Positions 25,364-34,442 of a stretch of DNA of 64,000 bases are shown piece after piece (positions within the stretch are counted from its first letter, which is position 1; every line of letters starts with the position of its first letter). The position numbers and the translations under genes are program-made. The stretch comes from Acidobacteriaceae bacterium TAA 166 (GTDB lineage Bacteria > Acidobacteriota > Terriglobia > Terriglobales > Acidobacteriaceae), in the NCBI GenBank assembly GCA_000421065.1, contig ATWD01000001.1:186001-250000 (forward strand), written 5' to 3'. The notes under the pieces are model-generated. The model made no database searches, was not told where the DNA came from, and saw only the letters and a list, made by a program, of their open reading frames with translations.

Positions 25364-25801
25364 TCAGTGATTATGACGCCACCAGTCGGTAGGTGACATG
25401 TGCATATGATCTTGAAAGAATCGGTTGAAGTTGCGTACGTCCGTGTACCCAAGCTTCTTTGCAATCTCCCCGATTCTCTTCTTAGGGAAAAAACCAAGCA
25501 AAAAGAGGGCAAACTCCAACCGTACCTCGACCTGTCGGTCACGCACATTCTTTCCATACCTGGCGATGAAGTTTCGCTCAAGCCTGCGCAACTCAATCCC
25601 AACCTCGGCCGCGATCACGCTTGCTCGAAGTCGCGCGTGGCCATGCTTCGTCTCGATGAAGTGGTTGATGAGCTCGACAGGATCGTCGAGAGGAGCGCGC
25701 GCCGGGTCGTCTGGCGGCAATCCTCTGCGCTCCTCGATCTCGGCGATGACCTCGCGTTCGATGGGCCTGATATGTTTGATCGTACGTCTGGCCACGCTCA
25801 T
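25364..25801 (-). CDS. AraC-type helix-turn-helix protein 1
   Basis: 145 residues from ATG 25801 (MSVARRTIKHIRPIEREV). The C-terminal AraC-type DNA-binding domain is clear: FALFLLGFFPKKRIGEIAKK, LGYTDVRNFNRFFQDHMHMS, PTDWWR. The N-terminal part (DDPVELINHFIETKHGHARL) is not a sugar-binding cupin and has no family I know. It is very similar along its whole length to the protein at 41589-42131. It stands upstream of the RiPP minus arm in the same direction and divergent from the exporter, a good position to control both (inference). Confidence 0.85.
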   Translation of the reverse strand: MSVARRTIKHIRPIEREVIAEIEERRGLPPDDPARAPLDDPVELINHFIETKHGHARLRASVIAAEVGIELRRLERNFIARYGKNVRDRQVEVRLEFALFLLGFFPKKRIGEIAKKLGYTDVRNFNRFFQDHMHMSPTDWWRHNH

Positions 25802-26098
25802 TTCCTCAAGGCAGAATCTCTGCAGTGTCCTCAAGGCACGCCCGGAGCTGTGTCCCAGCGCGTCCGAAACTTACCTGTGATAACCCTACTCTCCGGACCT
25901 CACCGCCACCCTGTTGTTGGTGATGGGGATCGAACGGAGATCGTGTCGTCTCGCACCGAAGTGAAGGATCACCTTTCGCCTGAACGAGGCGTGCTCAGTC
26001 ACCTCTGGAGAAAGACGCCCGCTCAAGACGTCGCCAATGCACCATGCGCTCGGTGCAATTCGATCAAGCCTTACTTTCAGACAACACAGGAGGGAAAA

Positions 26099-26164
26099 AT
26101 GAACCAGCCAACTTACATGTTGCTTAGTACCGCAGTAAGTCAATGTCGTCAAAGCTCGCAATAA
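26099..26164 (+). CDS. Possible 21-aa mini-peptide resembling the precursor leader
   Basis: A strong ribosome-binding site AGGAGG (26089-26094) precedes ATG 26099, opening MNQPTYMLLSTAVSQCRQSS plus Q and stop. The pattern QP-(x)-LST-x-C-x-Q-xx-Q resembles the leader of the 18836 precursor (QPQILSTRKATACIQNAQ). No core follows. It could be a decayed second precursor, a leader peptide for the ABC transporter gene 160 bp downstream, or chance. Low certainty. Confidence 0.35.
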   Translation: MNQPTYMLLSTAVSQCRQSSQ

Positions 26165-26325
26165 CGTCACTCGGATCATGCAACTGGGGGTCCGAGGGCT
26201 TTTGCCCAACGCGATGAAAATTCGATGTACGACCCGTACCATTCGTTTCAGTTTTCCTGGCTGCTGTTGTTACCAGAGACGGCGCACCGGCGATTATTAA
26301 CCCGGCGTTCACATTTCGGGCACTC

Positions 26326-28131
26326 ATGGATCAACGCCACACAACTCGCTGGCTAGTGAAGAGACTGCAGCCTTATTCGCTGCTTCTCGCTTCGAGCTTC
26401 GCAGCGGCAATTACGGCCGGCCTCGTTTCAACGATCGATCCCCTGCTCATGCGCCACTGGCTCGACGTCACTCTGCCGAAACGAGAGTTGATCGCTTCCC
26501 TCTCAATGGTACTTCTGATTGCGTTATGTTTCGTCGGTAGATCGGCGGTCAATGGTGTCGGCTCGCTGTTCAGCTTTCGCGTAAGCCAGCTGCTGGGGCA
26601 AGACCTTCGCTCGGAGCTGCTTCACCACATGACCGCCCTTTCAGCCGACTGGCACGAGCGAACCCTTCTCGGAGAGAAGGTAAGCAGGTTCGAGCAGGAC
26701 GTGGAGCAGATCGCTCAGTTCGCGTCCGACGCACTGAACATCATCCTGCGTTCGGTGATCTTCTTTGCCATGAACCTCGGCATCATGTTCGCGTTGGACT
26801 GGAGGATTACGCTCATCGTATTGCCATTACTCCCGTTGTTTGCCTGGGTGCGCGCACGGTTTCGTAGCTTGATTCAATTGTGGGCGGATCGAACGCAGGT
26901 TGAAGTCGGCCATGCCTCTGGCTACCTGGCGGAGCACCTCGGCGCTGTTCCTCAGATTCAGATCCTCGGGGCTGAAGACGTCCGCACTTCGCGTACGCTC
27001 GAAGTCAGGAACAAGATGGTTTCCGCGCAATGGACACAACGCAAGACCGAGATCGCCTTCAATGTCGCAGTAACCAGTGTTATGGCCCTTGCGATTCTCT
27101 TCCTCCTCGGCATGGGGACGCACGAATATTTGAGGGGTGCGCTGACCATCGGTAGTCTCGTCGCCTTCTACGCCTACGTGACGCGGCTCTTTGAGCCCGT
27201 CTCCACTGCGATGGAACTCTACTCGCGCTCGCAGCGCATGTTGGCAAGCGCCCGCCGGGTCCGTGGCGTTCTCGAAACCCAGCCGAGCGTGATGGATTCA
27301 GGCAACATGACAGCCGTGGCCTCGCCACTCGTTCACGGCCTGGCCTGCACTTCGGTGTCGTTTGCTTACTCCAACGGGAAACAGGTTCTGCGTGATCTTT
27401 CATTCGCCATTCGTCCTGGAGAGCGTGTGGCCCTGATCGGCAGAAGCGGGTCGGGCAAGTCCTCGCTTGCCCGCTTGTTGGCACGAATGGCCGATCCGGC
27501 CTCCGGGGTGGTTAGCCTCGAAGAGGTACCCCTGGCCGACTACACACTCCGCGCACTTCGTCAGGCCGTCTGCTACGTTCCGCAACATCCCGTCCTGTTC
27601 TCGGGCACGATCCGCGAAAACCTCCTCTACGCAGACCAAAATGCCTCAGATTCGGAGATCGAGGCGGTGATCGACGCGGCCCAGCTGCTGACCGTGCTCA
27701 AACGTCAGCCGCAAGGACTCGACACTGTACTTGGACCGGAGGCCGCGGGCCTCTCGGGTGGCGAGCGTCAACGTCTCTCGATCGCTCGTGCTCTGCTGCG
27801 CCAGTCGCCCATTTTGGTCTTGGATGAATCGACCTCTGCTCTCGATATGCCCACGGAGCGCGACGTCCTTCGAGCAATCGATCACATGCGTCACAGCCAG
27901 GCAATGGTCGTCATCTCGCATCGATTGCGATCGCTCACGTGGGTCGATCGCATTGTGCTCCTGAATGCAGGGCGAATCGTCGCTGAGGGTACACACGCCT
28001 CCCTCTACCGTGAATCGAAGCTCTATCGACACCTGTACGAGAAGGACGATGAAGCCGAAGGGACCGAGGCGGCCGCTGCTCAGGTATCTGGACGCATTCA
28101 GCTCGGAGTCCAGTCCCTGAACGCCAGATAG
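26326..28131 (+). CDS. ABC exporter, fused membrane and ATPase domains
   Basis: 601 residues. Six-helix exporter membrane domain (about 15-310) and nucleotide-binding domain (about 335-570): Walker A GRSGSGKSS, Q-loop VCYVPQHPVLFSG, signature LSGGERQRLS, Walker B ILVLDESTSALD, His switch VISHR. No N-terminal peptidase domain. Works as a homodimer in the inner membrane. Lasso clusters usually carry one such transporter (D protein) for export and immunity; here it lies 1.3 kb from the biosynthetic arm, divergent from the AraC gene, so it is the likely D protein. It could be an independent lipid or drug exporter. Confidence 0.85.
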   Translation: MDQRHTTRWLVKRLQPYSLLLASSFAAAITAGLVSTIDPLLMRHWLDVTLPKRELIASLSMVLLIALCFVGRSAVNGVGSLFSFRVSQLLGQDLRSELLHHMTALSADWHERTLLGEKVSRFEQDVEQIAQFASDALNIILRSVIFFAMNLGIMFALDWRITLIVLPLLPLFAWVRARFRSLIQLWADRTQVEVGHASGYLAEHLGAVPQIQILGAEDVRTSRTLEVRNKMVSAQWTQRKTEIAFNVAVTSVMALAILFLLGMGTHEYLRGALTIGSLVAFYAYVTRLFEPVSTAMELYSRSQRMLASARRVRGVLETQPSVMDSGNMTAVASPLVHGLACTSVSFAYSNGKQVLRDLSFAIRPGERVALIGRSGSGKSSLARLLARMADPASGVVSLEEVPLADYTLRALRQAVCYVPQHPVLFSGTIRENLLYADQNASDSEIEAVIDAAQLLTVLKRQPQGLDTVLGPEAAGLSGGERQRLSIARALLRQSPILVLDESTSALDMPTERDVLRAIDHMRHSQAMVVISHRLRSLTWVDRIVLLNAGRIVAEGTHASLYRESKLYRHLYEKDDEAEGTEAAAAQVSGRIQLGVQSLNAR

Positions 28132-28152
28132 ATCGGCTCGCGCCTCATGGCA

Positions 28153-29601
28153 CTAATTGACTATCGGCTCAATCATGCTGATGGTGTGGTCCGGGTTTCC
28201 TTCAGCGTCGCGGATCAGGTTGAGTGTCATCTTGGTCTCGAAGACATTGCCATGCTTGTGAACGAGCCGCTTGGGTGTCTCGTAATGATCGATCTTACCG
28301 GTGATCAGTTTGAGAAACAGCTCACGCCCTGCCGTGAGGTCATCAGGATGGACGAGGGATGCAAACGGCATCCGCATCGCCTCCTCGGCGGAATAGCCTG
28401 TCAGCTCCTCAAACTTCTTATTGCACGCAATCGGGACGCCCTTGGTGTTGACCTTCACGATGCCGATGGGCATGCTCTCGAACAAAGCCGTCCTCTCCTG
28501 CTCGCTCAAGGACAGTCTGTCCTGTAGCACTGCCTCTCCTCCGAGGTCTTTGCCGACGCACGCTATCGAAACCAGCGTACGAGCCGACGACCGATAGATC
28601 GGGAATATCTTGAACTGGATCGGAATGTCAGTATCTGTGGCGAAATTCTTCATTCGCAACTCTGGATAGTGCTCGGTGTACGCTTTTGACTCAAGTAACT
28701 CCAGGAAATAAGTCTCTGCTTTGGCCCGCTGATCTGCCACAAAGAACTCCAGGATGTGGGTACCCGGAATCTCATTCAATTCTTTCGCGGCGATGGTAGC
28801 CACAACGGAATTCGCGTAAACGACACGCAAATCGGTGTCGAGCAGCATAAAGAACTCGTTACTGTTATCCGCGAGCACCAGCAGGTCCTCAATCTCGACC
28901 TTCGGCGCGGGCAACTCATCCGACTCGATAATCAATCCCAACAGTCCCGAAAGCTCATGGTTTTCGTCGAAGAGGGGTACTCCGGAGATGTAGGCGGTAA
29001 ACATTGATCCATCCTTCCGCATGCGCGTGGTCTTCACATTCAGAAATGGCTCTCCTCTGCGAAGTTGATCTTCGAGAGCTGTCCATTCTGCCTTCCGATC
29101 TTCCGGGAGTGGCAGCGACTTGCCGAGATATTCGTCCCGCTCAAGACCGTACATCCTCCAGAACGCGGCATTGGAATAGCGGACTTTTCGGTCGAGGCCG
29201 AAGTGAACGATACCGATTCGCACCCAATCGAGCATGATTTGAAGTTCTTCGTTTCTCGCAAGCAGTTCGCCCCTCCACTTCCGGAAGGCACTGATGGCGT
29301 AACCGCCCGATGCAAGAACGCACAGCAATAACGTCACTCTGAGAAACTCACTCCAGCTGTGCATCATCCGGAGCATTGCATACAACAATGCCGCGCAGAC
29401 GGCCGCGGCCAGCGCCGGTAAGGTTCCGGCCAGCCACGCCGCGGCGGCGACGCTAAGGGCGAGGCCAATCTCAAGCCAATAGTGCCTCAGCCGAAAGAAT
29501 GGCACGACTGCAAGACACCAGAACACAACCAAGGGAATGACGATTCCAAGCGCGTACCGGAACTGGCCCCATCTGCCGCTTTTTCTTGCCACCTTTCGCA
29601 T
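28153..29601 (-). CDS. Membrane protein with three PAS domains and no output domain
   Basis: 482 residues. Four to five N-terminal membrane helices (LGIVIPLVVFWCLAVVPFF, YWLEIGLALSVAAAAWLAG, FLRVTLLLCVLASGGYAI) are of the type seen in sensor kinases. PAS domains follow at about 120-230 (YSNAAFWRMYGLERDEYLGK), 240-350 (LLDTDLRVVYANSVVATIAA) and 375-480 (GVPIACNKKFEELTGYSAEE). The protein ends after the third PAS with no kinase, GGDEF or other effector. It could be a sensor that signals through a partner, such as the orphan kinase at 36802. It faces the ABC gene tail to tail. Confidence 0.8.
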   Translation of the reverse strand: MRKVARKSGRWGQFRYALGIVIPLVVFWCLAVVPFFRLRHYWLEIGLALSVAAAAWLAGTLPALAAAVCAALLYAMLRMMHSWSEFLRVTLLLCVLASGGYAISAFRKWRGELLARNEELQIMLDWVRIGIVHFGLDRKVRYSNAAFWRMYGLERDEYLGKSLPLPEDRKAEWTALEDQLRRGEPFLNVKTTRMRKDGSMFTAYISGVPLFDENHELSGLLGLIIESDELPAPKVEIEDLLVLADNSNEFFMLLDTDLRVVYANSVVATIAAKELNEIPGTHILEFFVADQRAKAETYFLELLESKAYTEHYPELRMKNFATDTDIPIQFKIFPIYRSSARTLVSIACVGKDLGGEAVLQDRLSLSEQERTALFESMPIGIVKVNTKGVPIACNKKFEELTGYSAEEAMRMPFASLVHPDDLTAGRELFLKLITGKIDHYETPKRLVHKHGNVFETKMTLNLIRDAEGNPDHTISMIEPIVN

Positions 29602-30332
29602 GAGCGCTCATTGGTAAAGAAAGTGGTACTGGTTAGTGACGCGAACAGCTTCAGCGTTTCAAACAAAATCTCAAACGTGATTTGAGACGCGACGAGCGTA
29701 TCAAGCATTGCCAATAAGATTTTGTTCGCGACCCCTATGAAAAAGAAGCAAGTACCTCGTCAGATGGTCATGACCACCAGGCCGTGAATTCTAGTGGTCC
29801 TTCGTCGCTTTCAAATGTGATCTGGGACACAAACGCAATCAGACCGAGACGCTGAGGAAGCTAACAGCATTTCTACTGCTCTCGTACTTCTCTGAGGCCA
29901 CTTCTGAACGGCGGCCTATCGGAGGACAGCAGATTTTGCGTAGCACGGTTAGAGTAACTTGCGCCTGGTTATTTCTGCGTCCTGTGAACCATAACAGATG
30001 GAATTTTTCGATTCAATCTTACAAATGTTTGCTCCTCTGCTTTGTTGTCTATCGCAGCAGTGATTCGGACGAATTTCCTCCATAACCTTAAAGCGTTTAC
30101 GAGCGGCATTTTCCTTTTTTGGGAAACGAAATAAATCACAAGAGATCAGCGCCTCGGATTCGGCTTAAATAATTCGACGCGGGACGCCGGCATGGGACAG
30201 CGGCTAACTCTTTACAGTGCCTTCAGTTAGAGAAGGATGTACGGCCTATCGGATGCTCTTCACTATCGAGCCGCAGAGAGTACCTCAACCATTCGATGGA
30301 GTACCTCAATTCGAACGAGTCAACAGCTCGAT
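29602..30332. other. Long non-coding region upstream of PAS and CHAT genes
   Basis: About 730 bp between divergent genes. It holds the palindrome at 29669-29687, a diverged copy of that motif at 29811-29830, and an A/T-rich stretch near 30040-30180. One short frame, 30217-30444, passes through motif B but has no family and no clear RBS. No tRNA or structured RNA recognised. Confidence 0.5.
29669..29687. promoter_or_regulatory. Palindrome TCTCAAA-N5-TTTGAGA
   Basis: Perfect 7-5-7 inverted repeat about 70 bp upstream of the PAS gene start. The sequence TCAAA(C/T)GTGAT(T/C)TG(A/G)GAC recurs at 29811-29830 with 16 of 20 bases equal. Likely operator for the PAS gene. Confidence 0.55.
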
Positions 30333-30353
30333 GTCGACTTCTACGAATTGTCG
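30333..30353 (+). promoter_or_regulatory. Shared upstream motif, copy B
   Basis: GTCGACTTCTACGAATTG followed by TCG, identical over 18 bp to copy C and 17 of 18 to copy A. It lies about 150 bp upstream of the CHAT gene and points toward it. A GAAGTCG further on (30364-30370) can pair with CGACTTC of the motif. Confidence 0.7.
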
Positions 30354-30480
30354 CGTTTTACGAAGTCGGGTAACTTGTGCTGAAGGCACAGACGATCAAC
30401 ATGGATGTGCCGCGTTCGATGCTACTGCAATCCCACCGGACTGAGCGCGACGCTCACCCTTCGCCCTCATTGCCTTATTG

Positions 30481-33078
30481 ATGTATTCAGGTGCTGCCAT
30501 GTCGAGATTCAAGACAGCCCGGGCCCTCATCATTGTTTGCAGCCTTGCCCTCATCGTTGTCGCCTTCGTCGCATCTCGATATCTTCAGCGGAAAGGAACG
30601 GCCGAGGCGCTCCTTGAGCGTGCCGACGAACTTTCCTGGAACAACCAATGGATGGCAGCCACGCCGCTGTATGAGCAAGCGGAGCAGCTCTTCAACAAGG
30701 ATGGGCGCACGTACGCGGCGCTCTATGCTCACGTCAGCCAATTCATCATGCGGGCGGAATCAGAACCGCTCCCTCGGCTCCTTCTCGAGCTGCAACGCGC
30801 TGAATCTCTTCCCGCAGCGCAGGTGCCCGATACCAGGCTTCGCATTCTGGTCATCAAAGGAATGATCGAGACCAACTACGATGCCTCCATGGCCCGCCAG
30901 ACATGGCAACAGGTCGAAGACCTGGCGTTGAAGCATGGGCACTATCTCCTGATGAGCCGCGCAATGGGCGAACAAGGCATCGCTGCGTTTCTTCTAGGCG
31001 ACTTCGCAGCTGCCAAGACACTTGTTCGTCGGGCATGGATCGCTTCCGAGTGTCTTCGCGATCCGGCAGCCCACGTTCGATACGCCAGTGTTTATGGTGC
31101 TGGCCTGGTTGAGCTGCAACGTTATGAGGAAGCCTTGAAGGTGCTGGACGAGGCCATCCGTACAGCAGAGCGGTCCCGCGGAGTCGCCTACCCAAGTATT
31201 GCGGTGAACTCGAAGATCGATGCTCTACGCGGCCTGCACCGCTACCAGGATGCTTTATCGCTTGCCGATGACGCCATTCGCAGGCTACCGGCAACTGCCC
31301 TCGACGCCCACATGTTTCAGATATTGACGTCGAAGGGGGAAGTCTTCAGTGACTTGGGGAAGCCGATAGAAGCCGAGGTGCGGTATACCCAAGCCCTGGA
31401 GTATGCACGCAAGCTTAACTATTGGAGAGGCATCGCCCAAACGGGCGGGCTACTAGCCGAGGCATACGAACAGGCGAACGACTTGCCCTCGGCTCTTCGC
31501 AGCATCAACGAGGCGATCCATGCCAATGAGCAGCTTCCGGATGAGCTCTACTTTGTTCCTCACAACCTGGCAATCAAGGCCCGGATTCTTGCCAAGCTCG
31601 GAGATACGAAAGAGTCACGCGTTCTTTACGAGAAGAGTCTTACTCTGATCGACTCTCTGGTAGCCACCGCACCCACGCCGGATGTCGAGCGGGAACTTCT
31701 GACGCAACTCGGTCTCGTTTACAAGGGTTATTTCGACTCGCTCTCGAAATCCGGAGACATCGCGGGAGCATTCAGAGTTGTCGAGAAGGCACGAGGACGC
31801 ATCGAGGCTCAGGCACTCGAAGATCACGCACCCGTACTGCCTCACGAGCCCACATCGCAAGAGCAACACATTATGCAGTTGAACGTGAAGCTTCTCGAGA
31901 CCAACCGGCCCAACGTGACCGCTGAACTCCAGGAGGAGATTGATCGAGCCGAGCTTCAATCAGGCGGACCGGCGCTCGCTTCGATCGCCGCCAGGAAGCC
32001 ATTGTCGATCGAGGCCGTCCAGGAGCACCTGCGCCCAAACGAGCTTGTACTTGAGTATGTCCTTGCGGACCCGGTCTCGTCTGTCCTCGCCATCACGCGT
32101 CGCAGCGTTCGCAAATACGAGCTTGCCTCACGAAGCACCATTGAGGCGGATTCACTCCGATACCGGAAGGTGATCCATGACCGTCAGATGAACGCCGCGC
32201 TCGCTGCGACTCTCTTTCAGGAACTCCTCGCGCCTGTTGCGGAGTACAAGACCAACACCTCGGTGATCGTGATTCCCGATGGGCAGCTCCATCTGCTGCC
32301 GTTCTCAGCTCTCATGGACCAGAGTTCCTATATCTTGGCTGACCATGTCGTGAGCGCCAGTCCATCCTCCACCGTCCTTTGCCTCCTCCGCGACCGGGAG
32401 GATGCGACGCTTCAGGACCCGCTCCAGTACGTCGGAGTCGCGGCAGGGGCTGGACCGTCGACAAAACCGAGCGTGTTTCTGAAATCGATTGCCTTTCTCC
32501 GCGACCAGCAACCTTCACCGCTTCCCGAGACCAAAGCAGAAGTGGAGACGATAGCCCACGAATTTCCAGCCTCCAGCACGGTGCTTGTGGGAACCGATGC
32601 CACGGAAACCAGATTCAAAGGCCTTCCATTGGTTCAGTATCGTGTCCTCCATCTGGCGCTTCATGGGACTGTCAACCTCGAGTATCCCGATCGTTCTGCC
32701 TTGGTCTTCTCCCCAGAGGAAAAAGGGCCGGATGATGGGCTGCTCGAAGTGCGAGAGATTAGAAATCTGCGTCTTAAGGCCCGCCTGGTTACGCTCTCGG
32801 CATGTAACACCGGCGTGGGGCCGATTGGGGAGTCGGACGTTGAGAACCTGGGAAACGCATTCATTGAGGCCGGCGCCGAGAGCGTTGTCTCGACACTGTG
32901 GGAACTTCAGGACCGGACGGCCGAGCGGCTAATGACGGTGTTTTACCAGAACCTGTCGCACCGCAGCGATAAGGCAGCCGCGCTCCGCGACGCACAGCTC
33001 GAATTGGTCCGGGCTGGTCTCTCTCCGTATTACTGGGCCGGTTTTGAAATCAGCGGCGATCCATCCGGAATACTCTGA
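30481..33078 (+). CDS. TPR-CHAT caspase-like protease, membrane-anchored
   Basis: About 865 residues. N-terminal anchor helix (ARALIIVCSLALIVVAFVAS), then TPR repeats over about 30-430 (YEEALKVLDEAIRTAER, YQDALSLADDAIRRLP, DLPSALRSINEAIHANE), then a CHAT domain from about 560. The caspase-like dyad is His in VLHLALHGTVNLEY and Cys in LVTLSACNTGVGPIGES. CHAT proteases cut specific partners on a signal sensed through the TPRs. The S41/PDZ protease starts 20 bp later, so the two probably act together. An ATG at 30499 (MSRFKTARA) is an equally good start. Upstream is motif B, shared with the RiPP cluster. Confidence 0.85.
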   Translation: MYSGAAMSRFKTARALIIVCSLALIVVAFVASRYLQRKGTAEALLERADELSWNNQWMAATPLYEQAEQLFNKDGRTYAALYAHVSQFIMRAESEPLPRLLLELQRAESLPAAQVPDTRLRILVIKGMIETNYDASMARQTWQQVEDLALKHGHYLLMSRAMGEQGIAAFLLGDFAAAKTLVRRAWIASECLRDPAAHVRYASVYGAGLVELQRYEEALKVLDEAIRTAERSRGVAYPSIAVNSKIDALRGLHRYQDALSLADDAIRRLPATALDAHMFQILTSKGEVFSDLGKPIEAEVRYTQALEYARKLNYWRGIAQTGGLLAEAYEQANDLPSALRSINEAIHANEQLPDELYFVPHNLAIKARILAKLGDTKESRVLYEKSLTLIDSLVATAPTPDVERELLTQLGLVYKGYFDSLSKSGDIAGAFRVVEKARGRIEAQALEDHAPVLPHEPTSQEQHIMQLNVKLLETNRPNVTAELQEEIDRAELQSGGPALASIAARKPLSIEAVQEHLRPNELVLEYVLADPVSSVLAITRRSVRKYELASRSTIEADSLRYRKVIHDRQMNAALAATLFQELLAPVAEYKTNTSVIVIPDGQLHLLPFSALMDQSSYILADHVVSASPSSTVLCLLRDREDATLQDPLQYVGVAAGAGPSTKPSVFLKSIAFLRDQQPSPLPETKAEVETIAHEFPASSTVLVGTDATETRFKGLPLVQYRVLHLALHGTVNLEYPDRSALVFSPEEKGPDDGLLEVREIRNLRLKARLVTLSACNTGVGPIGESDVENLGNAFIEAGAESVVSTLWELQDRTAERLMTVFYQNLSHRSDKAAALRDAQLELVRAGLSPYYWAGFEISGDPSGIL

Positions 33079-33097
33079 TGCTGTCGGGAGCTAAATC

Positions 33098-34390
33098 TTG
33101 AAAAGAAAAGTGGACATGCCACCAAAGGAACTCACTCGGGACCAACGAGCGGAGGTGCTCAGAGCACTGTCGGAGATAATGGCGCAGCGCTTTTACGACC
33201 CAGCGATGCGTGGAGTCGACTGGCCCGCCGCCGTGGCCAACCATCACGAGGCAATTGTGAATGCCCCGACAGAAGAGAAGTTTGAGATCGAGGTGACGGA
33301 GCTGCTTAGGGAATTGAAATCCTCCCATGTGGGCTTCTATCGTGAGCGTCCGAAACGCGCCTCCGCAAGGATGGCTATATGCGCGTGCTACACCTCGATT
33401 CCATTTGTGGGCCGCGATCATTGGGTCTTTCAGGATGTTCATGCAGGCGGGCCGGGAGGAAATGCCGGAATTCGGCCGGGAGATATCTTGCTGTCAGTCG
33501 ACGGAAGAGAATATCGCCCTCCAGAACACCCTATTTTCCCACTGGGCTCTTCGCTTAAGGTGGAAGTACTGACGAGCAACTCCGATGTTGCCACACGGCA
33601 ACTCAACATACCCGCGCCGGTTCAAAAGAAGTTTCAGCTTCCGCATGTCGAGCCGGCGCTTGTGGTTCATCGACGGCTTCGGGATGACATTGGGTACATC
33701 AGAATCTCGATGTTCCCAGGCATTGTTGGTCTCGAAGTAGCGAACGAGATTTCTACTGCAGTCGACCAGTTGAATCCGGTCGAACGGCTCATCATCGATT
33801 TGCGCGGAAATAGCGGAGGTGGGGCGGCTGTTGTGCGGGTCATGAGCCTGCTTACATCCAAACGACTGCCGATCGGATATAGCCTCCATCGCTGCCAACT
33901 TGGAATCTCTGCAAACCAGGACCACTTTCCGGTCTATGACAAGATCCCCAGTCAGCAACTAGCCCTAAAGATGCTCCTCCTGAAGTTTGGCTGGCGCTTG
34001 GTAGCCTTGCATTACAGGCTGCCTGTCAAACCTGTGCTTCTGCGAACCGAGAGGCCGAAGGCTGAGCCTTTTCATGGCCGCGTTGCGCTCCTGGTCGATC
34101 GCCATACCGCAAGCGCGAGTGAAATGATCGTCGCATTCGCCCGTGAAAACCAGCTTGCCGTTCTTGTTGGGGAAGCCACATCAGGACGTCTTCTCGATGG
34201 AGATGACTTCAAACTCCCCGGTGGCTACAAAGTCGCCATTCCTGTTGGCGCATATCGCACGGCCCGCGGCTGGATACTTGAAGGATCTCCCATCATGCCC
34301 GACGTCGAAGTGCCCTTCGATCCCGAACTAGCCCGCGAAGGGAAAGACCCTCAGATGGAACGAGCGATCGAAGTCGTGTCCTCCCTCTGA
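33098..34390 (+). CDS. S41-family protease with PDZ domain
   Basis: 430 residues. N-terminal helical domain, PDZ domain at about 105-170 (GGPGGNAGIRPGDILLSVDG), then an S41 core (RLIIDLRGNSGGGAAVVRVM, GRVALLVDRHTASASEMIVA, LVGEATSGR). The nucleophile is the Ser of the TASASEM segment. No signal peptide is visible, unusual for a tail-specific protease, which suggests cytoplasmic action. TTG start with GGGAG upstream; ATG 33116 is an alternative. It follows the CHAT gene by 20 bp and may be its substrate or the next protease in a cascade (inference). Confidence 0.85.
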   Translation: MKRKVDMPPKELTRDQRAEVLRALSEIMAQRFYDPAMRGVDWPAAVANHHEAIVNAPTEEKFEIEVTELLRELKSSHVGFYRERPKRASARMAICACYTSIPFVGRDHWVFQDVHAGGPGGNAGIRPGDILLSVDGREYRPPEHPIFPLGSSLKVEVLTSNSDVATRQLNIPAPVQKKFQLPHVEPALVVHRRLRDDIGYIRISMFPGIVGLEVANEISTAVDQLNPVERLIIDLRGNSGGGAAVVRVMSLLTSKRLPIGYSLHRCQLGISANQDHFPVYDKIPSQQLALKMLLLKFGWRLVALHYRLPVKPVLLRTERPKAEPFHGRVALLVDRHTASASEMIVAFARENQLAVLVGEATSGRLLDGDDFKLPGGYKVAIPVGAYRTARGWILEGSPIMPDVEVPFDPELAREGKDPQMERAIEVVSSL

Positions 34391-34442
34391 CCCCTGTGTT
34401 GGCGGGAAATGCCCTGGCGTCAGGACCGCGGCGACAAGAAAC

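Noticed and set aside
25400..26164. 254-residue plus-strand frame
   Set aside because: Most of it is antisense to the AraC gene; only its last 21 codons have an own RBS and are listed as a possible mini-peptide.
30217..30444. 75-residue plus-strand frame through motif B
   Set aside because: No RBS and no family. The homologous copy C of the motif has no start codon, so coding is unlikely to explain the motif.
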